DNA from: Candidatus Woesearchaeota archaeon
GTDB taxonomy: Archaea; Nanobdellota; Nanobdellia; SCGC-AAA011-G17; VGLX01
Length of the DNA: 10,228 nucleotides
Assembly (NCBI GenBank): GCA_016866645.1
Contig: VGLX01000020.1
Location: 1 to 10,228 of the forward strand
Direction of reading: 5' to 3'
The notes beneath the pieces were generated by a model, which saw nothing but the letters and a program-made list of their open reading frames with translations, had not been told where the DNA came from and ran no database searches. The first letter of the stretch is position 1; every line of letters begins with the position of its first letter. Of the stretch, positions 1 through 7,077 are shown one piece after another. The position numbers were made by a program, and so were the translations under genes.

Positions 1-447
1 AACCTAGTGTTCACCATGCCTAGAGAAGACCAGAACATAGAAGCGAATAAAATTATTTTGAAGGTACCGTGCGACACTCTTGACTCAGTCAGCATACTGG
101 TAAACGAGTATTACAGCGGAAAAAACTTCCAGGAATACTTCGACTGCTTAGACACAGACAGGCAGAAAAAAGTCATAAGCATATTAGAATTCAAAGAAGC
201 CGACAACTCGGTCTACAATTCTTTCCTCTGGTCTAAAGGGTTCAAAACCGTAGGCTTAGACCACTTGAGGCTTTACAAGGAAGACACTAAAGGGTTCATC
301 GAATACTTTAACAACAAGAGCGTTGAAGAGAGAAAATCAATAATAAAAGACCTTATGAACTGTGAAGCCACGAACGAGGAAGTAGTCAACTGGCTCACAA
401 AGAATCATATTGATCTAGTGAGGGAGGTAGGGTTGTCTAATGATTAA
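1..447 (+). CDS. Paralogue A: C-terminal module of array family protein (5' truncated by window)
   Basis: The frame is open from base 1 (N-L-V-F-T-M-P-R-E-D-Q-N), so the apparent GTG start at 7 is an internal valine and the gene begins upstream of the window. The 148 visible residues match the C-terminal module of its downstream neighbours: PREDQN, YYSGKNFQEYF, SFLWSKGFK, LYKEDTKGFIEYF, NEEVVNWL and REVG. The module looks all-helical, charged and soluble. The function is unknown. The protein ends REVGLSND rather than the REVGFNG of most members. Its stop overlaps the next start by 8 nt, as at most other junctions. Family membership is seen directly; whether the missing part has the usual N and middle modules cannot be told. 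Confidence 0.9.
   Translation, partial: NLVFTMPREDQNIEANKIILKVPCDTLDSVSILVNEYYSGKNFQEYFDCLDTDRQKKVISILEFKEADNSVYNSFLWSKGFKTVGLDHLRLYKEDTKGFIEYFNNKSVEERKSIIKDLMNCEATNEEVVNWLTKNHIDLVREVGLSND
283..305 (+). repeat. 23-bp perfect direct repeat in C modules, copy 1 (gene A)
   Basis: Encodes most of DTKGFIEY and is identical to 2784-2806 in gene C, although surrounding codons differ. Confidence 0.8.
422..447 (+). promoter_or_regulatory. Coupled junction A/B: Shine-Dalgarno, start and overlapping stop
   Basis: GGGAGGT (422-428) lies within the REVG codons of gene A. The ATG at 440 overlaps the TAA ending at 447 (ATGATTAA). The spacing is 11 nt rather than 7 because the end of A reads GLSND instead of GFNG. 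Confidence 0.6.
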
Positions 448-1702
448 CGAAGCAATAAAAAAAACCTTATCGACGCTTTATCCAACTTTACCGCCTGAGC
501 CGGACTGGGATAAGAAGCATACTGAAGGAGGAAACAAAATGGCACCAAAACCAGATATCATACCCGACAATTTACCAACAAAATCTTTATTAAAATACTG
601 CGAAATACCTGCGCGAGGAAACCCTATAGAAATATCAGGCAAGCAGGTAGGGCTTTACAAGGAAGTCTTGAAAAGCTTAGACTACTGCACAGAGAGAGAA
701 AGATTCACCATTGATACGAGAGGGGAATCTCCAGAGCTTAGGGAAGATCTAGGAAGACACTACCTTGACAACAGAGTGATACTAGTGTCTGAAGCGCAGC
801 TGAGAAAGCCTTCCATGCTGGACGGCAACCAAAGCTACGTCCACAAAGTGGTAGAACAGATACAGAACACAGCCCTTGAGCTCGTCAAGAAGATAACGCC
901 CCACGAAGCTTTGACAGGCAAGATAAACTTGGTCTACGATGCTACTTCGCTGATTGGAATATTTGACGAGGATTTTAAGGGAACCGCTTCTACAGGCGGA
1001 ATGCACGCAGTGCTATCACTAGACACCTTAGCAGAATCTGTCAAGAGAATAAACTTCCTGAACAACAAGATAGGTTTCATAACAGAAAGCAGCCTGAAAA
1101 ACTTAGACAAAGAATTATTGAACAACATACTCGCAGAGATACACCCGTTGACAACGAAATATGGCAGCATAGAGTCAATAAAGAACCTGAACGTGATAGA
1201 CGTACCGCTGCAGGAGAATGAAATACTATACTTTAATCATAAAAGCCGGGACGTGTTCTTCTTCAACAAGTACACGCCAAGCATATTCTTAGTCTACAAC
1301 GGAAACACGATAGAGCAGAAACTACCATTCGAACACTTGCAAGCCTCTGAAAAGTCGAAAATAATGGACTCTTTGGTGAAGAACAAGTTCCTGAAAGTCG
1401 AGAAAGAGAACATATTCAAGAACCTGGAAGCCATGGCTAAAACCTTCCTGAAAGAGGAAGTCAAAGACTGCTCAGACCTTACAGGGTTCCACTTCTATAA
1501 GATTTTCAAGAAGTTCAAAGACCACCCGGCGATAGCTGGAAAGCTCAAAGAGACAGACTGGTACTTATTAAGAGACGCTTGCTACGGCAACATAGAGTTC
1601 AGCTCGTTGCCTTTAGGATTGAAAGAGATGATAACAAGCCCTGCTAATGAAGCTGTTGACAGCTACTTGAAACTTTTGGAAGAAAAATCATCAAAAGGTT
1701 AA
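440..1702 (+). CDS. Paralogue B: hybrid member with family middle module and unique C-terminal region
   Basis: This 420-residue protein of unknown function has no signal peptide or membrane helix. Residues 1-13 (MINEAIKKTLSTL) resemble the first helix of the family (MDxEKAxKxLA), but the rest of the N module is absent. Residues about 78-152 align by eye with the middle module of paralogue H: a FTIDTRGE stretch against FTYDKDGE, then SYVHKVVEQIQ against SYVHNRCVANV. Residues about 160-420 have no counterpart in the window and lack the REVGFNG ending; the protein ends SSKG. The start at 440 gives the usual 8-nt overlap with gene A, with GGAGGT 11 nt upstream. A second start, Met34 at 539, has a better-spaced GAAGGAGG and gives a 387-residue product. 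Coding status is likely; the start is uncertain. Confidence 0.85.
   Translation: MINEAIKKTLSTLYPTLPPEPDWDKKHTEGGNKMAPKPDIIPDNLPTKSLLKYCEIPARGNPIEISGKQVGLYKEVLKSLDYCTERERFTIDTRGESPELREDLGRHYLDNRVILVSEAQLRKPSMLDGNQSYVHKVVEQIQNTALELVKKITPHEALTGKINLVYDATSLIGIFDEDFKGTASTGGMHAVLSLDTLAESVKRINFLNNKIGFITESSLKNLDKELLNNILAEIHPLTTKYGSIESIKNLNVIDVPLQENEILYFNHKSRDVFFFNKYTPSIFLVYNGNTIEQKLPFEHLQASEKSKIMDSLVKNKFLKVEKENIFKNLEAMAKTFLKEEVKDCSDLTGFHFYKIFKKFKDHPAIAGKLKETDWYLLRDACYGNIEFSSLPLGLKEMITSPANEAVDSYLKLLEEKSSKG
525..541 (+). promoter_or_regulatory. Internal Shine-Dalgarno plus ATG: alternative start of gene B
   Basis: AAGGAGG (525-531) lies 7 nt before an in-frame ATG at 539 (Met34 of gene B). This is the same 7-nt spacing seen at most array junctions. 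It is a better site than the one serving the ATG at 440, whose GGAGGT is 11 nt upstream. It could be the true start or a second one. Confidence 0.5.
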
Positions 1703-1703
1703 A

Positions 1704-2945
1704 ATGGACAGGGAAAAAGCTGCCAAGATGCTGGCAAAAGAATTAGGGGATAAGTATGGAAGAGCGGAAGTTATCGAATCCTCACACAAAGACAGCCTTA
1801 TAAAAAACGCTTCAGCAGCTTATCAGGTCGGAAAGCCATTTTTCTTTGAGTTCAACCGTAACAAGTTCTCTCAACCTGAATATAATAATTATGGCGAACC
1901 AACTTTGGCAGAATTGGTGCTTAAGCATGACAATTCCTTTACAGATGCTAACTACTTCTTCTTGGAGCGGATTCATACGCAAGGACATAAGTACGGCTCT
2001 GACAGGTCGCGTTTCACAGCGACACCCTACGCCTTGATAGGCGATAAGGAAAAAACCGCTTTGAGAAAACTGTTTTATAAGGATGTGCATCCAGAAATCG
2101 CTTATGCCATGAGCGTCTTAGAGATAGGTAATTTTATAGATATTTATAGGGACTATAAAGAGGCTTCATTCAAATGCCCTGCGCCGCCTTTTGCTACGAA
2201 GGTTTTAAATGAAGACTTAGTAATTCTGAAAACGTTTGTTGATTTCGCCATGGACATCGAGTATGATGATGATAAAGAAGCTTCCAAGAAAATTTTTAAT
2301 TCCTTTGGAGGTATAGAATCGTTAAATACTTTATTAAAGAGAAACAAATTGCTCCCACTCGAATCAAGCGATAGACATTCTCAGGGTTACGTGCACAGAA
2401 CAGGCGTATCAGTCGTTGTCAAACATATACAAAACTTTATAGAGTCTCTTAAAACTTTTTCCAAAGAATATAACAATCATTTAACGGATGAATTTATAGA
2501 TTTTGTCTTTTTTTCTTTACCCTATGAAGAGCAGAACATAGAATCAAACAAGCACATCCTGAAAAATTCTCAAAACTTGGACTTCGTTGCTGCGGCTCTT
2601 AGCAAAGAGTACTCTGAAGGAAATCATTTCCAAGAATACTTTGAGGTTTTAGATAAAGAAAACCAAACCAAGATTGTCGAGTCATTGAAGTCTTTGCCTA
2701 ACAAAAAACCAGTCTATGATTCGTTCTTATGGTCTAAAGGATTCCAGAACATAGAATTAGACTATATCAGTATCTACAAGGATGACACTAAAGGGTTCAT
2801 CGAATATTTCAAGAAAAAAAACGTAGAAGAGAAAAAAACAATACTCAAGGATATCCTGAATTGCGATTCTATCAACGAAGAAGTTGCTAATTGGCTGAAC
2901 CAGAACGAAGCAGACCTGATACGGGAGGTGGGATTCAATGGCTAA
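1704..2945 (+). CDS. Paralogue C: full-length three-module array protein
   Basis: A 413-residue soluble protein of an unrecognised family. The N module (1-155) carries MDREKAAKMLAKEL, then DANYFF (81-86), TATPYALIG (105-113) and LFYKDVHPEI (123-132). The middle module (about 165-255) has IFNSFGGIESLNTLLKRNKL followed by QGYVHR (227-232). The C module (263-413) has FFSLPYEEQN, KEYSEGNHFQEYF, SFLWSKGF, FIEYF and NEEVANWL, and ends REVGFNG. Its closest relative in the window is paralogue H, across all three modules, although three full genes and one partial member lie between them. It starts 1 nt after the stop of gene B, with only a weak AAGGT before the ATG, so translation may depend on coupling to B. 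Its last codons overlap gene D by 8 nt. Confidence 0.92.
   Translation: MDREKAAKMLAKELGDKYGRAEVIESSHKDSLIKNASAAYQVGKPFFFEFNRNKFSQPEYNNYGEPTLAELVLKHDNSFTDANYFFLERIHTQGHKYGSDRSRFTATPYALIGDKEKTALRKLFYKDVHPEIAYAMSVLEIGNFIDIYRDYKEASFKCPAPPFATKVLNEDLVILKTFVDFAMDIEYDDDKEASKKIFNSFGGIESLNTLLKRNKLLPLESSDRHSQGYVHRTGVSVVVKHIQNFIESLKTFSKEYNNHLTDEFIDFVFFSLPYEEQNIESNKHILKNSQNLDFVAAALSKEYSEGNHFQEYFEVLDKENQTKIVESLKSLPNKKPVYDSFLWSKGFQNIELDYISIYKDDTKGFIEYFKKKNVEEKKTILKDILNCDSINEEVANWLNQNEADLIREVGFNG
2784..2806 (+). repeat. 23-bp perfect direct repeat in C modules, copy 2 (gene C)
   Basis: Identical to 283-305 in gene A. It is a short block of full nucleotide identity inside otherwise diverged paralogues. Confidence 0.8.
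2890..2911 (+). repeat. 22-bp perfect direct repeat, copy 1 (end of gene C)
   Basis: Encodes the WLNQNEA segment and is identical to 3536-3557 at the end of the adjacent gene D. Confidence 0.8.
2923..2945 (+). promoter_or_regulatory. Coupled junction C/D: Shine-Dalgarno inside REVGFNG codons
   Basis: GGGAGGTG (2923-2930) is followed after 7 nt by the ATG at 2938, and the stop of C lies inside the 8-nt overlap ATGGCTAA. Ribosomes finishing C can restart on D. Confidence 0.85.
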
Positions 2946-3591
2946 ACTAGTCTACAAAGGGAAGATTAAAGGGAATGATGTAATCTATAAGGAATGCTGC
3001 ATTAATTATTATATGAACGGCGGCAACAAGATGAATCTGATGAAAGTTATCACAGAAACTGGCAAGGAGTTTCACTTCCAATGCTTATACCCTTATTTCA
3101 TTAAAGAATGCCTGGAAGGAAATAAGAATTATCTTCATGATGATGAAATTCACGAGGTTATCATAAAAGAAAAAGGAAAGCCGACGTTGGAGTACAAATC
3201 AAAAAAGATCAGCGAGTTCACTGTGGAAGGTAGGCGCGCAAAAATCTTCTTAGAACGGGCTACTGAGATGTACAACGAGATAAGAAGAGAGATATTCAAT
3301 GAACTGAGAGCTAAGCCTAAAGACAAAAAACTGGAAAAACTGGTCAGGACAGATGAACAGCTGCAGGAGGAAGCCGCTGACGCTTTCAACACAGACACAA
3401 AAGATTATGGCCTACGATTATACCGGGAGGATACTAAGAGATTTATAAAATTCTTCTCGAAAATAGACAAGAACACCAAGAAGGGGCTGCTTAATGAGAT
3501 ATTTAGCTCTGATTACGAGAATAAGGAAGCTGTCGATTGGCTGAACCAGAACGAAGCTGACTTGCTGCGGGAGGCTGGTTTCAATGGATGA
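2938..3591 (+). CDS. Paralogue D: short member with unrelated N-terminus and partial C module
   Basis: A 217-residue protein of unknown function. Residues 1-155 have no match to the family's N or middle modules. They begin with a lysine-rich, probably beta-rich stretch (about 1-100, including KVITETGKEFHF), followed by a charged helical, possibly coiled-coil stretch (about 100-148). Residues 156-217 match the last third of the C module: LRLYREDTKRFIKFF, NKEAVDWLNQNEADL and REAGFNG. FSLPYEDQN and SFLWSKGFK are missing. The start has GGAGGTG 7 nt upstream, inside the end of gene C, and an 8-nt overlap. The last residues are nearly identical to those of C and share a 22-bp perfect DNA match with it. 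This suggests a fusion of a foreign segment to a duplicated tail, or an old deletion. The preserved overlaps argue that it is an expressed gene rather than debris. Confidence 0.85.
   Translation: MAKLVYKGKIKGNDVIYKECCINYYMNGGNKMNLMKVITETGKEFHFQCLYPYFIKECLEGNKNYLHDDEIHEVIIKEKGKPTLEYKSKKISEFTVEGRRAKIFLERATEMYNEIRREIFNELRAKPKDKKLEKLVRTDEQLQEEAADAFNTDTKDYGLRLYREDTKRFIKFFSKIDKNTKKGLLNEIFSSDYENKEAVDWLNQNEADLLREAGFNG
3536..3557 (+). repeat. 22-bp perfect direct repeat, copy 2 (end of gene D)
   Basis: Identical to 2890-2911 in gene C. It supports a recent common origin, or conversion, of the C and D tails. Confidence 0.8.
3569..3591 (+). promoter_or_regulatory. Coupled junction D/E: Shine-Dalgarno inside REAGFNG codons
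   Basis: GGGAGG (3569-3574) is followed by the ATG at 3584, with an 8-nt overlap ATGGATGA. A GTG-to-GCT codon change (Val to Ala) shortens the Shine-Dalgarno match compared with the other junctions, so coupling may be somewhat weaker. Confidence 0.8.
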
Positions 3592-4831
3592 GGAAAAAGC
3601 TGTAAAAACACTGGCTGCTGTGTTGGCCAAGCATTTAGGGATTCAAGTAGTCCAAGATAAGATGTATAAGGAGAAGCTTATCAAAAATTCTTTTTATGCA
3701 GTGCAGTTCAGCGAGCCTTTCATAATAGGCTACGACCAGTTCTACATGAAAGAGCCAGACTCTGACGGGAACAAATACAGATTCGGCTATTCAAACACCG
3801 ACCGGACAAAAAAACAATACACCAATATACACCACACAATCCAAGAGGCTGTAGACGCAGAAGAGAAATACAAAGGAGCGAACTACTTCTTCGCAGATAA
3901 TCCAGTACAAGAAAAAGACCGAGGACTGCACATATCAATAACGCCTTACTCGATTATAGGGCATAAAGAAGCGCGTAACTTGAGGCATTTGTTCTACAAA
4001 AACGTGCCACCAGACATCATGTCAGCCATACATACTTTGGGCATCATGGATTATACAGACATTTACAAGGCGTATTACTCAAAATGGATAAGGAGTATTC
4101 TTGAAGGCTATCACGCATACTTGAAACTCGAAAGCTTATCTAATAAGCTTGATTTCGAGCGCACTGATTATCCTATACCTCAAAGCAGGCTTGAAGAGTT
4201 GATAGGAATGGATGTTGGTGAATTCAACAAACAACTTGAAAAAAACATCTACCGCCTAGTGTTATACGAACCTTATTCAAAAGGAGAGCGTTACGCACTA
4301 GAAGACCGTATCGGACGAACTAAAAATGAGCTGAAATCCTGCTCGTCATTCAGCAAGTGGATACCTTTCTTACCGGACTTCCTCAATTTTGTATTCACGC
4401 TCCCTTTAGAAGACCAGAACGTAGAGAATAACAAAAAAATACTTGGCTTATTCTCATCAGAAAACGTTGATTACATAGGGATACTTTCAAAAGAGTATTC
4501 TGAAGGAAAAAATTTTCAGGATTACTTCAACTGCTTAACTACTGAGCAGCAAGAAAAACTTATAGACAGCTTAAAAACCCTGCCTGAAAGGAAGCCTCTA
4601 AACGACTCGTTCTTATGGTCTAAAGGCTTCAAAAACTTAAGCCTTGATTACTTAACACTTTACAAGACTAAATCTGAAGAGTTCATAGACTACTTCAAAA
4701 CCCGGACCTTTGACGAGAAGAAAGCGATACTTAAAGACATTATGGACTACGAGTTCACTAATGAGGAAGTCATCAACTGGCTGAACAAGAACGAACAAGA
4801 CTTGATAAGAGAGGTGGGCTTTAATGGATAA
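3584..4831 (+). CDS. Paralogue E: full-length three-module array protein
   Basis: A 415-residue soluble protein of unknown function. The N module (1-165) has MDEEKAVKTLA, GANYFF (98-103), SITPYSIIG (118-126) and LFYKNVPPDI (136-145). The loop before ANYFF is longer and more charged than in paralogues C and H. The middle module (about 178-255) is the most divergent of the full members: PIPQSRLEELIGMDVGEFNKQL could be the helix-turn-helix pair, and KGERYALEDRI replaces the GYVHR element. The C module (265-415) is typical, with FTLPLEDQN, KEYSEGKNFQDYF, SFLWSKGFK, NEEVINWLN and REVGFNG. The start overlaps gene D by 8 nt with GGGAGG 9 nt upstream. The 3' end carries one copy of a 34-bp perfect repeat shared with the end of gene G. 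Confidence 0.93.
   Translation: MDEEKAVKTLAAVLAKHLGIQVVQDKMYKEKLIKNSFYAVQFSEPFIIGYDQFYMKEPDSDGNKYRFGYSNTDRTKKQYTNIHHTIQEAVDAEEKYKGANYFFADNPVQEKDRGLHISITPYSIIGHKEARNLRHLFYKNVPPDIMSAIHTLGIMDYTDIYKAYYSKWIRSILEGYHAYLKLESLSNKLDFERTDYPIPQSRLEELIGMDVGEFNKQLEKNIYRLVLYEPYSKGERYALEDRIGRTKNELKSCSSFSKWIPFLPDFLNFVFTLPLEDQNVENNKKILGLFSSENVDYIGILSKEYSEGKNFQDYFNCLTTEQQEKLIDSLKTLPERKPLNDSFLWSKGFKNLSLDYLTLYKTKSEEFIDYFKTRTFDEKKAILKDIMDYEFTNEEVINWLNKNEQDLIREVGFNG
4798..4831 (+). repeat. 34-bp perfect direct repeat, copy 1 (junction E/F)
   Basis: The sequence from the Asp codon of DLIREVGFNG through the stop of gene E, including the Shine-Dalgarno and start of F, is identical base for base to 7044-7077. Identity at third codon positions goes beyond what protein conservation requires, suggesting recent duplication or gene conversion. 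Confidence 0.9.
4811..4831 (+). promoter_or_regulatory. Coupled junction E/F: Shine-Dalgarno inside REVGFNG codons
   Basis: GAGGTG (4811-4816), 7 nt, then the ATG at 4824, with an 8-nt overlap ATGGATAA. The site lies inside a 34-bp sequence repeated exactly at junction G/H. Confidence 0.85.
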
Positions 4832-6089
4832 AGAGCAAGCAACCAGGATATTGTCAAAAGAATTGGTTAAGGCTAAAGGCCAGAAATTCATAGTTAACAA
4901 CGCTTACCAGAAACACCTTCTGGAGAAAGCAATCTCACTATACGAAGTAGAGTATGAGAAGCCGTTATCCATGAGATCTTATATTGGCGACGTAAACAAC
5001 TTGTCAGACAATGACTTGGCACAATTTATTCAAGGGTATAAGTCAAAAATAACCGATTACTGTTCAGGGGTTGGGGATGCAAACTACGTATTCACCGAGC
5101 GTCTTGAGGATTTAAGCCAGACACGCAGCCAATATGGCACTCTTTATTCCTACTTTATTTTCACGAGCACGTTCTCTTTTTTTTCCTTGATTGGAGAGAA
5201 AGAGGCTGAGGACCTGAAACATCTGTTCTATAAGGATGTCAGCGCGGAAGTAGTCCAGGCCATGGATGTTTTAAAAATAGAACATTTCATATACGATTAT
5301 CAGAGATACAAAAACTTGGATGGCTCGTTCTTGGAAAAACTGGATTCTTTAACAATGGCTAAAAAGTTCATTAACTATGTGCCTACAGCGCGTTTTGACA
5401 AGGACGGGGAAATGCCTATTGAAAGGTTGAAGGAAAAAGTCGGAAGCATATCAGATATTAATAAGCATTTAAAACAGTTAGGCCTAAGCTCTATTATCAG
5501 CGATAGGGACTATCGTAAAATCAGTCTTGATGGTTATATACACAAGGATAGTCTGTTTAAGGCAATAGATGAGCTTAAAGGAGTAGAACACGTTGATAAA
5601 ATAAAGAATCTAAAAACGGTGGATGAATATTACAATGATTTTTTTAATTTTGTCTTCTCTTTGCCTTATGAAGACCAGAATATAGAAATGAACAAGTTTA
5701 TCATCAAATGTGGTCCAGTAAGTTTTGACTACGCGCAGATCATGCTGAAAGAATATTCTGATGGAAAATATTTCCAAGAATACTTCGACTGCTTGGACGC
5801 TGAGAAACAGAAGAAAGTTGTAGGCGCTCTGAAGTCTGTTTCTAAAAAAAATTCGGGCCATAATGCTTTTTTATGGGGCAAAGGTTTCAAAGACGTGGAC
5901 ATTGACTATATGCTTCTCTACAAGGTGGATTATGCGGGGTTTATGGACTATTTCGGAGGCAGGACAGCAGAAGAGAAGAGGGTAATCTTGAAAGACGTGA
6001 TGGATTCAGATTTTGTTAATGAGAAAGTCATAGCATGGCTTAATGACAATTATTTAGACCTTATCAGGGAGGTGGGTTTCAATGGATAA
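4824..6089 (+). CDS. Paralogue F: full-length array protein with winged-helix-like middle module
   Basis: A 421-residue protein of unknown function and the longest member. The N module (1-163) has MDKEQATRILSKELVKAKGQ, DANYVF (85-90), SFFSLIGEKE (118-127) and LFYKDVSAEV (134-143). Residues 108-124 are aromatic and hydrophobic, but they align with the soluble TPYALIG segment of the paralogues, so I do not call a membrane helix. The middle module (about 168-262) gives the clearest DNA-binding-like pattern here: MPIERLKEKVG, SISDINKHLKQLGLSS, then DGYIHK (236-241) as a possible wing. The C module (272-421) is typical and ends REVGFNG. Its N module is closest to that of the next gene, G, indicating a local duplication. 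The start overlaps E by 8 nt with GAGGTG 7 nt upstream. DNA binding is an inference from pattern only. Confidence 0.93.
   Translation: MDKEQATRILSKELVKAKGQKFIVNNAYQKHLLEKAISLYEVEYEKPLSMRSYIGDVNNLSDNDLAQFIQGYKSKITDYCSGVGDANYVFTERLEDLSQTRSQYGTLYSYFIFTSTFSFFSLIGEKEAEDLKHLFYKDVSAEVVQAMDVLKIEHFIYDYQRYKNLDGSFLEKLDSLTMAKKFINYVPTARFDKDGEMPIERLKEKVGSISDINKHLKQLGLSSIISDRDYRKISLDGYIHKDSLFKAIDELKGVEHVDKIKNLKTVDEYYNDFFNFVFSLPYEDQNIEMNKFIIKCGPVSFDYAQIMLKEYSDGKYFQEYFDCLDAEKQKKVVGALKSVSKKNSGHNAFLWGKGFKDVDIDYMLLYKVDYAGFMDYFGGRTAEEKRVILKDVMDSDFVNEKVIAWLNDNYLDLIREVGFNG
6067..6089 (+). promoter_or_regulatory. Coupled junction F/G: Shine-Dalgarno inside REVGFNG codons
   Basis: GGGAGGTG (6067-6074), 7 nt, then the ATG at 6082, with an 8-nt overlap ATGGATAA. 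Confidence 0.85.
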
Positions 6090-7077
6090 GGAGAAAGCTA
6101 CAAAACTCTTAGCTGAACAATTAGTAAAAGCTAACGGTCAGACATTCGTCACGGACTTTGCTCATAAAAAACAACTTTTGGAGAAGGCAGTGGCTTATTA
6201 CCCTGTAGAGCATAAAAATCCTTTCACTTTAAAATTTAGAATCCAATTCCTAAACAGCTCTCAGCATGCCGTATCAGGAAACAAATTAGATGACCTTGTA
6301 AAAGGTTACCATGAGAACTTAATCAAAACATGCTCAGAAGTTACCGGGGCTAATTACATCTTTGTTGAGAACTCACAAAGCTTCAGCGTATCAGGAAAAT
6401 ACAGCGAATCTTCTGCAATGTCGCTTATGGGAAACATGTCCTTTTTCGCTTTAATCGGAGATAAAGAGACTAAAAACCTTCAAAGGATGTTCTACAAAGA
6501 CGCAGACACTGATATAATCCGCGCTATGCAGTCTTTGAAGATAGAGTCTTTTGTGAGTAATTACAAGTTCTATAAAGAGAATTCTAATTTTTTAGCAAAT
6601 TACCGAGCGTTAGAACACCCGGACCGGTTCTTGGAGCTTGTTTTCACAATACCCGAGGGAGACCAGGTATTAGAAAAAAACAAAGGGATATTACGGCGTT
6701 TCAGCTATTACATAGATTACATTGAGATCTTGACTAAGGAATACTTCGGAGGGAAGCACTTCCAAGACTATTTTAACTCCTTGGACTTTGGTTGCAAAAA
6801 GCAAGTCTTTGAAAGATTAAGGAATATCATAAAGAGGAACATAGCCAATGACTATTTCTTATGGGCGAATGGCTTCAAGGAAGTACGCTTAGACCATATC
6901 GAGCTCTATAAAGACGACGCTTCAAAGTTCATAGAGTACTTCAAGAACAGGGATATTGAAGATAAAAAGACTATACTCAAGGATATTATGAACTGCGAGT
7001 CAACTAACGAAGAAATCGTAAAATGGCTGAATGACAACTACTTAGACTTGATAAGAGAGGTGGGCTTTAATGGATAA
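6082..7077 (+). CDS. Paralogue G: array protein lacking the middle module
   Basis: A 331-residue soluble protein of unknown function, about 80-90 residues shorter than its full-length neighbours. The N module (1-167) has MDKEKATKLLAEQLVKANGQ, GANYIF (89-94), SFFALIGDKE and MFYKDADTDI (136-145), and is nearest to paralogue F. After YKFYKENSNF (161-170) the sequence passes almost directly into the C module at about 182 (RFLELVFTIPEGDQ), so the winged-helix-like middle module is missing. The join is in frame and both flanking modules are intact, so this looks like a clean module deletion, or the ancestral two-module form, rather than decay. The C module ends NDNYLDLIREVGFNG, as in F. Overlaps with F and H are 8 nt each; GGGAGGTG lies 7 nt before the start. 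Confidence 0.93.
   Translation: MDKEKATKLLAEQLVKANGQTFVTDFAHKKQLLEKAVAYYPVEHKNPFTLKFRIQFLNSSQHAVSGNKLDDLVKGYHENLIKTCSEVTGANYIFVENSQSFSVSGKYSESSAMSLMGNMSFFALIGDKETKNLQRMFYKDADTDIIRAMQSLKIESFVSNYKFYKENSNFLANYRALEHPDRFLELVFTIPEGDQVLEKNKGILRRFSYYIDYIEILTKEYFGGKHFQDYFNSLDFGCKKQVFERLRNIIKRNIANDYFLWANGFKEVRLDHIELYKDDASKFIEYFKNRDIEDKKTILKDIMNCESTNEEIVKWLNDNYLDLIREVGFNG
7044..7077 (+). repeat. 34-bp perfect direct repeat, copy 2 (junction G/H)
   Basis: Identical to 4798-4831; the two copies are 2246 bp apart. Recombination between them would remove or duplicate F plus G exactly, keeping all reading frames and the ribosome binding site. Confidence 0.9.
7057..7077 (+). promoter_or_regulatory. Coupled junction G/H: Shine-Dalgarno inside REVGFNG codons
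   Basis: GAGGTG (7057-7062), 7 nt, then the ATG at 7070, with an 8-nt overlap ATGGATAA. It is identical in sequence to junction E/F. Confidence 0.85.

Noticed and set aside
1..447. Gene A as a complete short gene starting at GTG 7
   Set aside because: The frame is open to the window edge, and residues before the GTG (N-L) continue the family pattern N(F/L)VF(T/S)LP, so it is a truncated longer gene.
782..1170. Open frames on the - strand within gene B
   Set aside because: They lie opposite a well-supported coding gene, have cysteine- and serine-rich composition typical of antisense frames, and overlap each other in different frames.
2938..3591. Gene D as a pseudogene fragment
   Set aside because: It has an intact frame, a strong ribosome binding site and exact 8-nt overlaps on both sides, and its front part is a coherent new sequence, so a functional short member is the simpler reading.
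5145..5195. Aromatic, hydrophobic stretch in gene F (residues 108-124) that could look like a membrane helix
   Set aside because: It aligns with the soluble TPYALIG segment in the paralogues, contains several Ser, Thr and Tyr residues, and has no counterpart of similar hydrophobicity in the other full members.
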